The notes under the pieces were generated by a model. That model did no database searches. It was not told the DNA's origin and worked only from the letters and a program-made list of their open reading frames with translations. This document shows positions 39,950-49,812 of a DNA stretch of 64,000 nucleotides, piece after piece. Origin of the DNA: Lactococcus protaetiae. GTDB taxonomy: Bacteria > Bacillota > Bacilli > Lactobacillales > Streptococcaceae. Each line of letters opens with the position of its first letter. Position 1 is the first letter of the stretch. A program made the translations under genes and the position numbers. The stretch is taken from NCBI RefSeq assembly GCF_006965445.1, contig NZ_CP041356.1, forward strand, positions 1-64,000. Reading direction: 5' to 3'.

Positions 39950-41037
39950 TCATTTTTCCAAAGCTTGCTCAAGGTCTGCAATCAAATCGCTGACATCTTC
40001 AATCCCAATTGATAAGCGTAACAAATCATTAGTCAGACCGTAACTCACACGAATTTCTTCTGGAATATCATGATGAGTCTGAGTCGCAGGATAAGTAATC
40101 AAACTCTCAACTCCACCCAAACTTTCTGCAAATGTAAAAACTTTCAGGCGATTTAAAATCTGTGGAATCTGTTTTTCATCCCTTACTTTAAGTGAAATCA
40201 TCCCTCCTTTTCCAGAATAAATGACTTCCTTTACTGACGGATTTTCTGTCAGCGCTGATACAATCTTGCGTGCATTGTCAGTAGCTCTCTCCACACGTAA
40301 ACTCAATGTTTTCAACCCTCTCAACACCAAATAACTGTCAAATGGTGACAAAACTGCCCCCGTTGTATTGAGATGATGGAGTAATTTCTCATACAACAAC
40401 TCATCTCGAACAATCACAGCCCCTGCCAAAACATCGTTATGCCCGCCAAATATTTAGTTGCAGAATGAATGACCAAATCCGCTCCAAGCTCCAATGGACG
40501 CTGATAAATAGGAGTATAAAATGTATTATCTACGAGAACTTTTGCGCCATTTTCCTGCGCTTTATCAGCTATTTTTTCAATATCAAATTCAACCATCATT
40601 GGATTTGTTGGTGTTTCAATATAGACAATATCTGTTTCTTTCGTGATTAAATTTATCATTTCTTGCTCATCATTAGCATAAGAAAATGAGAATCTTCCTT
40701 GAGCTTCCTGTTCATCAAACCAGCGGAATGAACCGCCATACAAATCTCGACTTGCTACGACTTTGCTTCCTACAGGAAAAATTTCCAAAGCAAGAACAAC
40801 AGCCGACATTCCTGATGATGTCGCCAAAGCATATTGACCTGACTCAATAGCTGCTAAGGCTTCCTCCAAATTCGCACGAGTCGGATTTTTTGTTCTTGTA
40901 TAGTCAAAACCAGTTGATTTGCCAAATTCAGGATGTTGATAGGTCGTTGAAAAATGCAGCGGACTAACCAAGGCTCCTGTAATTTTATCTTGTCGATTTC
41001 CAGCTTGTGCTAAAATTGTGTCTAATTTTTTACTCAT
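39950..41037 (-). pseudogene. metB: Cystathionine gamma-synthase/beta-lyase family enzyme, one frameshift
   Basis: PLP-dependent trans-sulfuration enzyme, about 362 aa when corrected. YQHPEFGKSTGFDYTRTKNPT (N-terminal) and the PLP lysine in HSATKYLAGH. The frame breaks near 40440, where one more G in GGG restores LAGHNDVLAGAVIV. C-terminal LGGVESLITYPATQTH is typical of the family. It lies 30 bp downstream of metA, which favours cystathionine gamma-synthase; the family cannot be split from cystathionine beta-lyase by sequence reading alone. Confidence 0.82.
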
Positions 41038-41067
41038 ACATTTTCTCTCATTTCTAATAAAACAGCA

Positions 41068-42027
41068 TTAATTCTCATGATTATTAAAATCATAATCTGC
41101 TTCCAGATGCTTACTCAGCCGTTCAACAACATAAGGGTTTCCTTGATATACCGCATAGTTAAGCCAGTTAGAAAAGAACAATGATGCTGCAGATGACCAA
41201 GTCATTCGAGGTTGCTTTGTGTCGTCATCTTCTGGAAAATAATTTTCAGGAAAATCTGGCTCCAGACCCGCAGCCTTATCTCGATGATATTCCCACGATA
41301 ATGTCTCTCTATCATACTCTAAATGCCCAAAAAGATAAACTTCTCTTAAGTTACTCTTTGTCAGCACTGACAAACCTGTATCATGAGCTTTTGATAATAT
41401 TTCAAAATCTGTCAGTGCTGACAGAGCCGCTTCATCAGAAGCTGTATATCGTGAATGAGGACAAAAGAAGCTGTCATTGAAGCCTCTAAAAAGTGGATGC
41501 TTAGGATTCTCAACAGAATTCTCATAAATTCCACATAACTTTCTGGATAAATCAACTTTCTCTATCCCATAACGCGCATAAAGTCCTGCTTGAGCTCCCC
41601 AGCAAATATGCAAAGTTGAGTAAACATGACTCTTACTCCAATCCATGATTTCAAGAAACTCTTCCCAGTAATCGACCTCTTCAAACTCTAACTGCTCCAC
41701 AGGAGCTCCCGTCACAATCATACCATCGTAAAAGTGTGCCCTAACTTCATCAAAAGACTTATAAAAACTATCTAAATGATGCTGTTGCGTATTCTTCACC
41801 TCATGTGTCGCAGTATATAAAAAGTCTACATCAATTTGAAGCGGAGTATTTGATAAGAGACGCAGAAGTTGAGTTTCTGTTACCGTTTTTCTAGGCATCA
41901 AATTAACCACTAACAAATTCAACGGACGAATATTCTGACTTCGCGCTCGCTCACTATCCATTACAAAAATATTATCTGCCCGCAAATCTTCTATCGCGGG
42001 CAGATTTTTTATCACTTTTACTGGCAT
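41068..42027 (-). CDS. metA: Homoserine O-acetyltransferase (MetA family)
   Basis: First step from homoserine to methionine. 319 aa, GATase-like fold: NLMPRKTVTETQLLRLL near residue 43, the catalytic Cys in HICWGAQAGLYARYG (about 142), and His/Glu in FGHLEYD near 236. The specificity position reads TGAPVEQLEFEEVDYW, with Glu after GAPV; in characterised members Glu there marks acetyl-CoA use and Gly marks succinyl-CoA use. So O-acetylhomoserine is the likely product. The mRNA leader contains repeat copy 7. Confidence 0.93.
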   Translation of the reverse strand: MPVKVIKNLPAIEDLRADNIFVMDSERARSQNIRPLNLLVVNLMPRKTVTETQLLRLLSNTPLQIDVDFLYTATHEVKNTQQHHLDSFYKSFDEVRAHFYDGMIVTGAPVEQLEFEEVDYWEEFLEIMDWSKSHVYSTLHICWGAQAGLYARYGIEKVDLSRKLCGIYENSVENPKHPLFRGFNDSFFCPHSRYTASDEAALSALTDFEILSKAHDTGLSVLTKSNLREVYLFGHLEYDRETLSWEYHRDKAAGLEPDFPENYFPEDDDTKQPRMTWSSAASLFFSNWLNYAVYQGNPYVVERLSKHLEADYDFNNHEN

Positions 42028-42053
42028 AATTCCCCTAAATCTCTCATTATTTT

Positions 42054-42183
42054 TATCAAAACAAGTGCGTGCTAATACTCCGACCTCTTAGGTCGGAGAT
42101 AAAGCAGCACTAAGCTTTGAATTTCGTCCGACTAAATTCAGTGGTAAATCGAAACTCCCACTGAATAAGTCTTGACTTCATAA
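42054..42183 (-). repeat. Dispersed mosaic repeat, copy 7, in the metA leader
   Basis: On the minus strand it begins ATGAAGTCAAGACTTATTC, contains GTGGGAGTTTCG...ACCAC and the hairpin CTCCGACC-TAA-GAGGTCGGAG-like unit, and ends GCACGCACTTGTTTTGATA 31 bases before the metA ATG. The promoter upstream places the whole element in the 5' UTR. Confidence 0.8.
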
Positions 42184-42192
42184 TTAGATTTA

Positions 42193-42220
42193 ATTATAGC
42201 CCTTCAAAACCTATTTTCAA
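42193..42220 (-). promoter_or_regulatory. Promoter of metA-metB
   Basis: Minus strand TTGAAA, 16 bp, TATAAT; start near 42186, leader about 160 nt. Confidence 0.65.
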
Positions 42221-42309
42221 TAGTTTGGCAATATAATTCCATGATGATGAGATTTAAAAATTTTATGAGAAAGAATCGTCAGCACACTGACAGACAATTT
42301 TACAAACAA

Positions 42310-42360
42310 AAACTCTGTCAGTTCAATGCTCACCTTAATCGCATTGAACTGACAGAGTTT
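42310..42360 (-). terminator. Very strong terminator after the OYE gene
   Basis: A perfect 20 bp stem (AAACTCTGTCAGTTCAATGC and its complement 42341-42360) with an 11-base loop and TTTTTG on the minus strand, 4 bases after the stop. The stem contains CTGTCAG/CTGACAG, the half-site of the iterated palindrome. Confidence 0.85.
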
Positions 42361-42364
42361 TATT

Positions 42365-43450
42365 TCATTGATACCGTTTTTCCAAATACTTAAACATTGG
42401 ATGTGGCATCGGTAAATTCTGAATTGCTTCACCAAAAGGTTTGCTAATAATTTCATCCGTACGCTTTTCAATCAGTTTAACAGCAAACTCTGGGTCAATC
42501 AAAAGTTGCTGACCAATTGCGGCAAGTTCCGCATTTTCAAGTAAGCCCTCCACATCTTCAAGGCTTCTCACACCTCCGACACCAATCAACGGTATTCTTC
42601 CCTCCAAAGCATCATGAATATAAGCTAGTTCTGATTTATCCTGATAATTTTCATCATTTGACTTACGTCCAAAATGTTTCAAAGAAATATGTAAATAATC
42701 TAATTCTTTCTCTTTTAAAGTTTCTAAAAACCAGAGTGTGTCTTCAAATCTAATCCCAGGTTCTGTTATCTCCACAGGAGATAAACGATAACCAACCGCA
42801 AAAGGTCTGTCAGCGATTTCTTTTACTTCCCTCAATACTCTATCAATCACTGCTAACGGAAATTTTGCTCTATTTTCTAAACTTCCTCCCCATTCATCCG
42901 TCCGACGATTAGAATGTGGTGAGAAAAATTGTTGCAACAAATAAGTATTTGCACCATGAATTTCAACTCCATCAAATCCCGCAGCAATTGCTCTTCTTGT
43001 TGCTTGACCAAACGCCTCAATAATTTCTTCAATCTCAAAATTATCCAGCTCACGTGGCTGTTCTGCATTTGGACTTTCTGCTGCAAAAGCCGATGCAGAA
43101 ACGGGCTGTTCACCGATTGTTTTCTGAGAAGTCATCCGTCCAGCATGAAAAATCTGCAAAATTGCTTTCGTCCCCGATTGATGAACTCCTTTAGAAAGTT
43201 GAGTCAAAGCCCCAATCGCTTCATCCGTAGCAATAGTCAACTCTCCGGGCCATCCCTTACCATTATCAGTAACATTAGCTGTTCCTGTAATTACTGCTCC
43301 TAACCCTTTACTTCTCATTGCGTAGTGCTGTATTTCTTCTTTTGTCACCGTACCATCGTGAAAACTTGACACAATAGTCATTGGTGCCATAACCAATCTA
43401 TTTCTTAAAACAACACCTGAGCGCAGTGCCAGTGGTTCATTAAATTTCAT
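42365..43450 (-). CDS. Old-yellow-enzyme family NADH:flavin oxidoreductase
   Basis: 361 aa FMN TIM-barrel. RNRLVMAPMTIV (residues 17-28), ILQIFHAGRM near 100, FDGVEIHGANTYLLQQFFSPHSNRRTDEWGG (starting about 170, with the active-site H and N), and LIGVGGVRS near 293 for the FMN phosphate. Reduces activated alkenes in related enzymes; substrate unknown. Start ATG follows GAGGAAAAG. Confidence 0.9.
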   Translation of the reverse strand: MKFNEPLALRSGVVLRNRLVMAPMTIVSSFHDGTVTKEEIQHYAMRSKGLGAVITGTANVTDNGKGWPGELTIATDEAIGALTQLSKGVHQSGTKAILQIFHAGRMTSQKTIGEQPVSASAFAAESPNAEQPRELDNFEIEEIIEAFGQATRRAIAAGFDGVEIHGANTYLLQQFFSPHSNRRTDEWGGSLENRAKFPLAVIDRVLREVKEIADRPFAVGYRLSPVEITEPGIRFEDTLWFLETLKEKELDYLHISLKHFGRKSNDENYQDKSELAYIHDALEGRIPLIGVGGVRSLEDVEGLLENAELAAIGQQLLIDPEFAVKLIEKRTDEIISKPFGEAIQNLPMPHPMFKYLEKRYQ

Positions 43451-43469
43451 TTGACTTTTCCTCTTTATT

Positions 43470-44033
43470 TCAATATTTTTCTTTTATTCTTGAAATAATT
43501 TTTTCATAAATTATTTTCATTTCGGGTTCAGACGATTTTTCAACAAATTCATCAATTGGAATCCATGCGATACCTGCAGTTTCTGCCTCATTTTTATGCA
43601 ACAGCGCCTTCTCATTCGCTTCAAACAAAAATGTTACATTAAGGTGGATATGCGCTGATACATAACCATGTGTCCGATGAAAATGTCCAGCAACTGGTCC
43701 ATTTTCTATTGAAATCGGCTGCTCAGATAATATCTTTAATTCTGATAAACCACTCTCCTCACGCACTTCTTTTTGTGCTACTCTCAACAAATTCGCATCA
43801 CCATCAGCATGACCTCCCATCCAGCCCCAGCTTTGATAAATCTTGTGAAATATGCCCAATATCTTATCATGCTTTTCATTCAAAACAAACGCACTCGCTG
43901 TAAAATGAGCAATCGAATCCCTCGTCAAGTTTCGCGAATCTTTTGCGGACTCACGAAATACTTTCAAATCAGAAATTTCCTGCTCACCTCGTGGAACATA
44001 ATTTTCTAACAAAACTTGTAATTCAGTTTTCAT
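43470..44033 (-). CDS. Nudix hydrolase
   Basis: 187 aa. Nudix box GGHADGDANLLRVAQKEVREESG starts near residue 74: the catalytic EVREE is intact, but the first conserved Glu is Ala and the Arg of RE is Lys. The preceding KIYQSWGWMGGH and following APV-like GPVAGHFHRTHGYVSAHIHL resemble predicted pyrophosphohydrolases of unknown substrate in lactic acid bacteria. 18 bp upstream of the OYE gene on the same strand. Confidence 0.85.
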   Translation of the reverse strand: MKTELQVLLENYVPRGEQEISDLKVFRESAKDSRNLTRDSIAHFTASAFVLNEKHDKILGIFHKIYQSWGWMGGHADGDANLLRVAQKEVREESGLSELKILSEQPISIENGPVAGHFHRTHGYVSAHIHLNVTFLFEANEKALLHKNEAETAGIAWIPIDEFVEKSSEPEMKIIYEKIISRIKEKY

Positions 44034-44060
44034 TTTTTCTCCAAATCTTATGACAATCTA

Positions 44061-44969
44061 TTATAAAAAAATAACAACAGCACTCATTAAAATTAATGAG
44101 ACAAACATTGATAAGCTAATCGCCAATCCTGCCGTTCCCCTATCATTACCAAATTCTGTTGCCTGTAGCATATGCAAAAATGACATTGGGCAAAAAAAGA
44201 TAAGAAGTAATACTACTTTTACCAAATGAGGAAAAGGTAAGAAAAGATAGGTTATTATTGAAAGAACAGCCGCCAAAATATAACGCCAAAATAAAATCTT
44301 CAAAACTAATCCAAATTTTCCTTGAGGAAGTTTAAACTCCATAAATAAACCTATCGTAAAAATCGAAAGCAAGGTGTTTGCATTTGCCATCGGCTGAATA
44401 GGAATAAGCCATTTCTCAGGAAAACTCAAACCAAATATCGCAAGAATAAACATCAAAACATAAACAACAAAGGGAGGATTTCTAAATAAAACTCCAAGCA
44501 CCTCACGTAAAATAAATCCATGTTTATTTTTTTTACTTGTAGATTCAACAATCGCCTGTGTTGCCCCTGTCACCATAAAGGAGTTTCCCATATCAAACAT
44601 AGCCAGAAAAGGAATAGCGGCTGGAAAAAAATTGCTTACAAACGGAATAGAGAAATTTCCGATATTATAGCCCGACAAGTCAAACATATACAAGCCTCTT
44701 TCTTCTATGCTTGATTTTCGACCTAAAAATTTACCAATAAAAATTAGAACAAGGTTAGAACATACTCCCATGACCATAAGTATGAAGTACAAACTTGAAA
44801 GTTTAGTATTGTTCACACCTAGCAAGATTGTCGCAGGTAGGGTAACATAAACCACTATTTTCGAAACAAGAGCCCCATCTTTTTGTTGAACCAGACCAAT
44901 TTTTTTTAGCACAATAGCAAGAATTAGCACAAGCAAAATACTAAGCGCATTTAAAATAATAGTTGTCAT
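44061..44969 (-). CDS. AEC-family transporter
   Basis: 302 aa with about ten helices. Family signs: VYVTLPATILLGVNN in helix 2, FDLSGYNIGNFSIPF (the crossing helix with N-x-G) near residue 100, and the repeat-related TEFGNDRGTAGLAISLS near 275. Members export or import organic acids such as malate, or auxin in plants. Substrate unknown. Forms a possible operon with the Nudix and OYE genes. Confidence 0.85.
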   Translation of the reverse strand: MTTIILNALSILLVLILAIVLKKIGLVQQKDGALVSKIVVYVTLPATILLGVNNTKLSSLYFILMVMGVCSNLVLIFIGKFLGRKSSIEERGLYMFDLSGYNIGNFSIPFVSNFFPAAIPFLAMFDMGNSFMVTGATQAIVESTSKKNKHGFILREVLGVLFRNPPFVVYVLMFILAIFGLSFPEKWLIPIQPMANANTLLSIFTIGLFMEFKLPQGKFGLVLKILFWRYILAAVLSIITYLFLPFPHLVKVVLLLIFFCPMSFLHMLQATEFGNDRGTAGLAISLSMFVSLILMSAVVIFL

Positions 44970-45093
44970 TTTCTCCCATTCTGTTGGTGTTTTATACTTT
45001 ATTAATTTTTACATTTTTCTTAATTCTATCATTTTTTAAGCTATTTGTTTTCTTGGGAAATTCTGACCTTCATTTACCTTATTCATTTACCTT

Positions 45094-45125
45094 TGGCAGA
45101 GATAGCACATACTTGTTAAGTTAAA
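45094..45125 (+). repeat. Short end fragment of the mosaic repeat, copy 8
   Basis: GGCAGAGATAGCACATACTTGTTAAGTTAAA resembles only the terminal module (GGAGATAGCACGCACTTGCTAAG). The remainder of 44970-45197 is AT-rich and holds nothing else I can support. Confidence 0.4.
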
Positions 45126-45197
45126 TCCTAACATTAAGATTCATTGTAAATAAACCGTGATACAAAAACTCTTGGTTTATTTCACATTCTAGATGAA

Positions 45198-45515
45198 ATG
45201 AAGGTTTTTAATGAACTAACGAATGATTATTGTGATTGCTTGGAGAAAGTTAGAAAATGGCGAGGGCTGACTTATAAAGAAATTGCTGAGGAAATCCCAA
45301 TGGATGAAAAATCAATACGCCGTATCTTTCACGGAGAAACGACAGCGAAGATAGAGAATTTAGTTTGTATTTGCCTAGTCCTCCATCTGCCCTATGAAAA
45401 TATCATAACATCAAAGTCCAATCATCAAAGGTATCATTTTGCGCTAATGTACTATCATGGCAATACGCTGGACGAAACGCGACGCTTATTAAAGCTTCAA
45501 GGGGTAACAATATAA
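45198..45515 (+). CDS. HTH protein, probably truncated
   Basis: 105 aa from ATG 45198. Residues 18-50 form an XRE-like helix-turn-helix (VRKWRGLTYKEIAEEI, then DEKSIRRIFHGETTAKIENL). The C-terminus (NTLDETRRLLKLQGV) resembles the tails of phage-type regulators. No good ribosome site precedes the ATG, and the frame is open for about 16 codons upstream without a usable start, so this may be the 3' part of a longer gene. It is the first gene of a plus-strand accessory block. Confidence 0.5.
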   Translation: MKVFNELTNDYCDCLEKVRKWRGLTYKEIAEEIPMDEKSIRRIFHGETTAKIENLVCICLVLHLPYENIITSKSNHQRYHFALMYYHGNTLDETRRLLKLQGVTI

Positions 45516-45655
45516 GCGCTGAAATTTTAATAGGAACTGTTCTTCTATTCTGAAGAGTGTGGACTTTGCATATTGTATTCGGTTTCAACCTGTTAGTGCT
45601 AAAATAGGTTTTGTAAAAAGGTTAACAAATTTTATTTATATAGGAGGATTCAGAA

Positions 45656-47832
45656 ATGGATCAGATGGTGTTAGCTACGCAACAATGGCTGAATACAACT
45701 TACGGAAACGTGAGTGGCTTTACGCAAGTTCCAGAGGATGGGCAAACAGGCTAGCCGACAATTTACGGTTTGATTGAAGGACTGCAGCACGAACTGGGCA
45801 TCACAAGTTTGGTTGAAAACTTTGGAGCAACAACAGCTTCTCTGTACGACCAAAAAGTGACGCCAAATTCAAAGCAGGATATACGAGTAATTACGTTTAT
45901 CTTATCCAAGGTGCTTTTTGGTGCAAAGGAATAAATCCAGTAGAATTTAATGGAATTTTTTCTGAAAACACAACGACTGCGATTGAAGCGCTCCAAACAG
46001 ATGCAGGCTTCCCTGAGACAGATGGTGTTTTGGATTCCATGTGGGCGAAAGCTTTATTTGATATGAGCGCCTTTGTTTTGGTCCCTGGTGGTGCTGAAAC
46101 GATTCGGGAAATGCAACAATGGTTGAACGTGAACTACAATGAGTATTTTGGAATCATGCCTTGTGATGGGATTTATCAGCGCGATACGAATACAGCATTG
46201 ATTTATGCCCTTCAAGCAGAGGAAGGCTTGGGAGTGGGGACAGCTAACGGTGCCTATGGTCCGACAACTACAGCCGATACACCAACCTTATCTATTGGAG
46301 CATCGGGAAATTTTGTAGAAATCTTACAATATGCACTTTATGTGAATGGTTTCTATCAGTCAGGACCGTTTGATGGAAACTATACTCAAGCTGTTGCAGA
46401 TGCGGTAAGTGCTTTCCAAAAATTTATGGTTATTCCTGTTACTGGTACCGCAAATGTCACAACATTCAAGGCCTTGCTATCTAGTGCTGGAGATACTAAT
46501 CGTTCTGCAACAGGAGCAGACACTGCAACTCAGCTTTCTTCTGCGCAGATTCAAACTTTGGCTAACTTTGGAGTAAAATATATCGGACGCTACCTGACAG
46601 GAACAGTAGGTTCAGCTAACACACCTAAAAATTTGACGGTCTCTGAAGCCACAGCTATTACGGCTGCGGGAATTTCTATTTTCCCGATTTACGAGGATGG
46701 CGGTTATGTGTTGACTTATTTCACTGCGGCACAAGGTTTGACCGATGGGGATGCGGCTGGTATTGCCGCTCGTAATCTTGGAATTCCTGCTAATACAGTC
46801 ATCTACTTTGCTGTGGATGTGGATATCGAAGATGGAGATATTGACGGAACAGTCATTCCTTATTTTGCTAGTGTACAATCCGAATTAGCAAATTATGGCT
46901 ACCAAGTTGGTGTTTATGGCACGCGAAATGTCTGTGCGCGTGTAAGTAATGCAGGTTATGCCAACTTTGCTTTTGTTGCGGATATGTCCACAGGCTGGTC
47001 AGGAAATCTTGGCTTTGCGATGCCACAAAATTGGGCATTTGATCAGTTTTGTGAATTTACGTTAGGCTCTGGAAGTGGGGCTGTGGATATTGACCAAGAT
47101 GCAGTTTCAGGTAGAGATACTGGCTTTAATACACTTGTGTCAGATATTCCAAGCGATATTTTACAAAAGATAGGTCAGATTGGGAATTTATTACCTACGC
47201 TTTCTGATGCCGCTAAAATTACGGTTTCACTAGACAAAGAATTTAAGTTTTCAGCCCCTGGTTATGATATTTATTCTAAATTGACCTTAAGCACTAGTGT
47301 TGGAGAAGGCGATAACGTTACCACTTTTGATATTTCAGATGGAGCAATCAACGCGACTTTCACTAATACCCTGTTCAATTTATATGATTTCACTCAATTA
47401 GATTCTACAAAGCAGGCGGGAACTCTTTTTAACGAACTAGGAAACTCTATACAAAATGGAAGTCTCAATGTTGGAATTGCCACTGAACATTCTGATGAAG
47501 AAGCAGGAAATATTGGGATTCAAATGACTTATACTTTTAAAGCTGATGAAGTTGAAGATGGTCCAGAGGTGGAATATGAATGGGAAGTCCAAGTTTACTA
47601 CAATAAACCTGTGATAGCAGCTAAAAACGCTGATGGATACTCTTCGCTTGCTCAAGTTGTTGCAAACTGCGCAGTGACAGTTGCTGGTTCGGTAAAACTT
47701 GCACATATCTATGCTGTAATGAATGAAACTGTCCCTGGGACAGAGTGGGTTGATGATGATGCAGAAGAAGTATTACCAGTTCTTCAAAATATCGCCCCTT
47801 TTTTGAGCAATTTGCATAGTGTTCAAAAATAG
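45656..47832 (+). pseudogene. Glycoside hydrolase-like DUF1906 protein with peptidoglycan-binding units, disrupted
   Basis: AGGAGG lies 8 bases before ATG 45656 (MDQMVLATQQWLN). A TAG replaces the Trp codon at residue 33 (DGQTG-stop-PTIYG), and a single G is lost near 45880; beyond this the frame is open from 46030 to the end. N-terminal two units (about residues 1-115 and 125-290) resemble repeated peptidoglycan-binding folds; then a DUF1906 (Rv2525c-like) TIM barrel with FGVKYIGRYLTG, IFPIYEDGG, IYFAVDVDI, YGYQVGVYG and WAFDQFCE; then a 230-residue tail of unknown kind. No signal peptide is seen. About 725 aa if intact. Confidence 0.75.
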
Positions 47833-47935
47833 ATGTATGCAGTGTAAATGAATAATAAGCATTAAAGTGTTAAAATAGTGGAGAACTTGAATTGAAGTGA
47901 GGTAATTTAAGAATTTGAAAAAAGCAATATTAAAG

Positions 47936-48490
47936 ATGATTGCTAACTGGAGAAGATTTAGATATGACAAGGCAAAAACGATTTACGTTGGAAAGTTTAA
48001 AGTCATCATTCTTAACCCTTTGAATAAAAAAATAGATTACACAATAAATGGAGCAAATATTACCATTAATGATACGCTTTTTTTGATAGACAGCATAACG
48101 ATGATAACGATTGATCAGTTAGGCACTGCTCAACTTGTTAGCAAGCAGTACAAAATTGGTAAATTTGATGTCGTAGTTTCCACTTCTTCTGGAGAAGAAA
48201 TGACCGTTAAATTATCAAACGATGACGAAATTATGGTAAACGAGAAAAAGTTTATCATTTCAAAAGATACTTTGATTAAAATAGAAAATGAGCAAACTTC
48301 TGTTCATTTTCCTGACTTTAATCTTTCTTGGTTAAAGATATTCTCATCTGTCCGAAAAATTGCTAAACTTGAAATTAAGCATGCTCCTAGGACAATTAGG
48401 CTCGTTTATCTAATTATTTCAAGTCTATTGACTCTCGTTATTGTTTACATTGTCGTCTCTTTTATTTTTAGAATACTATTTGCACAATAA
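47936..48490 (+). CDS. C-terminally anchored membrane protein, unknown function
   Basis: 184 aa from ATG 47936 (a TTG at 47915 is an alternative and is closer to GAGG at 47899). The N-terminal 120 residues look beta-rich with two similar halves (IYVGKFKVIILNPLN... and YKIGKFDVVVSTSSG...), each followed by an INDTLFLI/VNEKKFII-like strand, so an internal duplication is likely. The last 30 residues form one membrane helix (LVYLIISSLLTLVIVYIVVSF). It is 80 bp downstream of the DUF1906 gene on the same strand, so may work with it. Confidence 0.6.
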   Translation: MIANWRRFRYDKAKTIYVGKFKVIILNPLNKKIDYTINGANITINDTLFLIDSITMITIDQLGTAQLVSKQYKIGKFDVVVSTSSGEEMTVKLSNDDEIMVNEKKFIISKDTLIKIENEQTSVHFPDFNLSWLKIFSSVRKIAKLEIKHAPRTIRLVYLIISSLLTLVIVYIVVSFIFRILFAQ

Positions 48491-48642
48491 ACCAAAAATA
48501 GATGCATTTATAATGGTCTCCAAAGTTAAAAAAATAGGATTACGTATAGAAGACTGTTAAAAAAGAAAGTTCTCAGACTCATCGTTCGTATCCGTCAATT
48601 TACATTTCATAGCAGAAATTGTCATAAGAAAAATAGGAAAGT

Positions 48643-48675
48643 ATGCCATTAGAGTTAGAATCTTTAATGGCATTT
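48643..48675 (+). terminator. Bidirectional terminator
   Basis: ATGCCATT/AATGGCAT stem followed by TTTTAT on the plus strand, between two convergent genes. The gap before it (48491-48642) shows nothing else. Confidence 0.6.
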
Positions 48676-48682
48676 TATATTC

Positions 48683-49551
48683 CTACTTAATTTCGATGAT
48701 ATATTCGCAAGAAAATTTTCCTTCTGGCGCAAGTTCATTGATTCCAAATTTTGTTGTCAAATCACCATCTGTATTTTCATCATCAGCAATCCCACACCAG
48801 GGTTCTATGCAGACAAATGGCGCTTCAGCAGGATAAGGTGACCACAATCCAAAATAGGGCATATTTTTCCATGTTACAGTGACACTATGCTCATCAAGGT
48901 CATTCGTCAATGAGACTTTCATCTCATCTGAAGAAGTATAAACCAAAGCATCTTGGTCAAAAAGTTGATGTGTCAATGGAAGTTCAGAAACGTCTACTTC
49001 AGATTTTTCATCTAATTTTAACGTGCCCGATGCTGGATTAAGAGGGATAAATATTCTCTTTTCATTTGGTGAAATCGTCAAAGTATAATCTTCAAATGAG
49101 CCATTTTTTAAAGGAACATTAAAAGCTGGATGAGCTCCAACACCAAAATTCAGAAATTTTTCATCGTCATTTTTTACTTCATAACGAATTTTAATCTTGT
49201 TTGCATTGAGTGTGTAAGAAACTCGGAAAGTAAATTTAAAAGGGTAATGTAATAAGCTTTCTTCTGATTGGCACAGTTCATAGATAAGTTCATCGTCATC
49301 TTCTTTCACCAGCTTAAACTCACTATCACGCGCAAATCCATGTCCACCCATTTTGTAAGTTTCTTCTCCATAATGATATTCCCCATTTTTCAGCTTACCA
49401 ACGATAGGAAAAAGAACTGGGCATGGCGTGCCCAGAAATTTTGGTCTGCTTGCCAAAGGTATTCAATATCATTAGATTTGATAGAGTTCAATTCCGCACC
49501 AAAACTATCAATAACAACTGTAAGTTGGCTGTTTCGCAAAGTATTTTTCAT
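48683..49551 (-). pseudogene. LacX-like aldose 1-epimerase family protein, one frameshift
   Basis: From ATG 49551 (GAGGAG upstream) the frame reads MKNTLRNSQLTVVIDSFGAE and WQADQNFWARHA, then shifts at CCC (near 49430); one more C continues PVLFPIVGKLKNG and the rest, about 289 aa. GGHGFARDSEF, GVGAHPAFNVP (catalytic His region) and CIEPWCGIADD are those of the LacX branch of galactose mutarotases. LacX proteins are linked to sugar metabolism in lactococci, but the true substrate is unknown. Deletion again in a C run. Confidence 0.82.
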
Positions 49552-49632
49552 CAAATTCTCCTCAACTCTGTTTTCATGCCTTTATTTTATCATTTTTTTC
49601 CTTGAAAGACTTGCACGATAGGGAAGTGCTTT

Positions 49633-49762
49633 GAAGTGATTACTTCATCAGTGGAAGATTCTTTCTCTCCCACTGATGTTAGTAGAACGAAAGCAAAGCT
49701 TAGTGCTGCTTATCCCCCTACCTAAAAAAGGTAGGGGATTTAGCAGGCACTTGCTTGGTTAA
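49633..49762 (+). repeat. Dispersed mosaic repeat, copy 9 (short form)
   Basis: Begins GAAGTGATTACTTCATCAGTGG, with complementary CCCACTGATG, then GTAGAACGAAAGCAAAG, GTGCTGCTTATCC, the hairpin CCCCTACC...GGTAGGGG, and ends GCAGGCACTTGCTTGG. It contains both ends but only part of the middle. Confidence 0.75.
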
Positions 49763-49768
49763 AATAAA

Positions 49769-49790
49769 AGGTTAGGAAAATTCCTAACCT
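49769..49790 (-). terminator. Terminator of mntH
   Basis: AGGTTAGGAA/TTCCTAACCT stem with a 2-base loop and TTTTATTTT on the minus strand. Confidence 0.8.
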
Positions 49791-49812
49791 CATTTTAATG
49801 ATTCATCACAGA

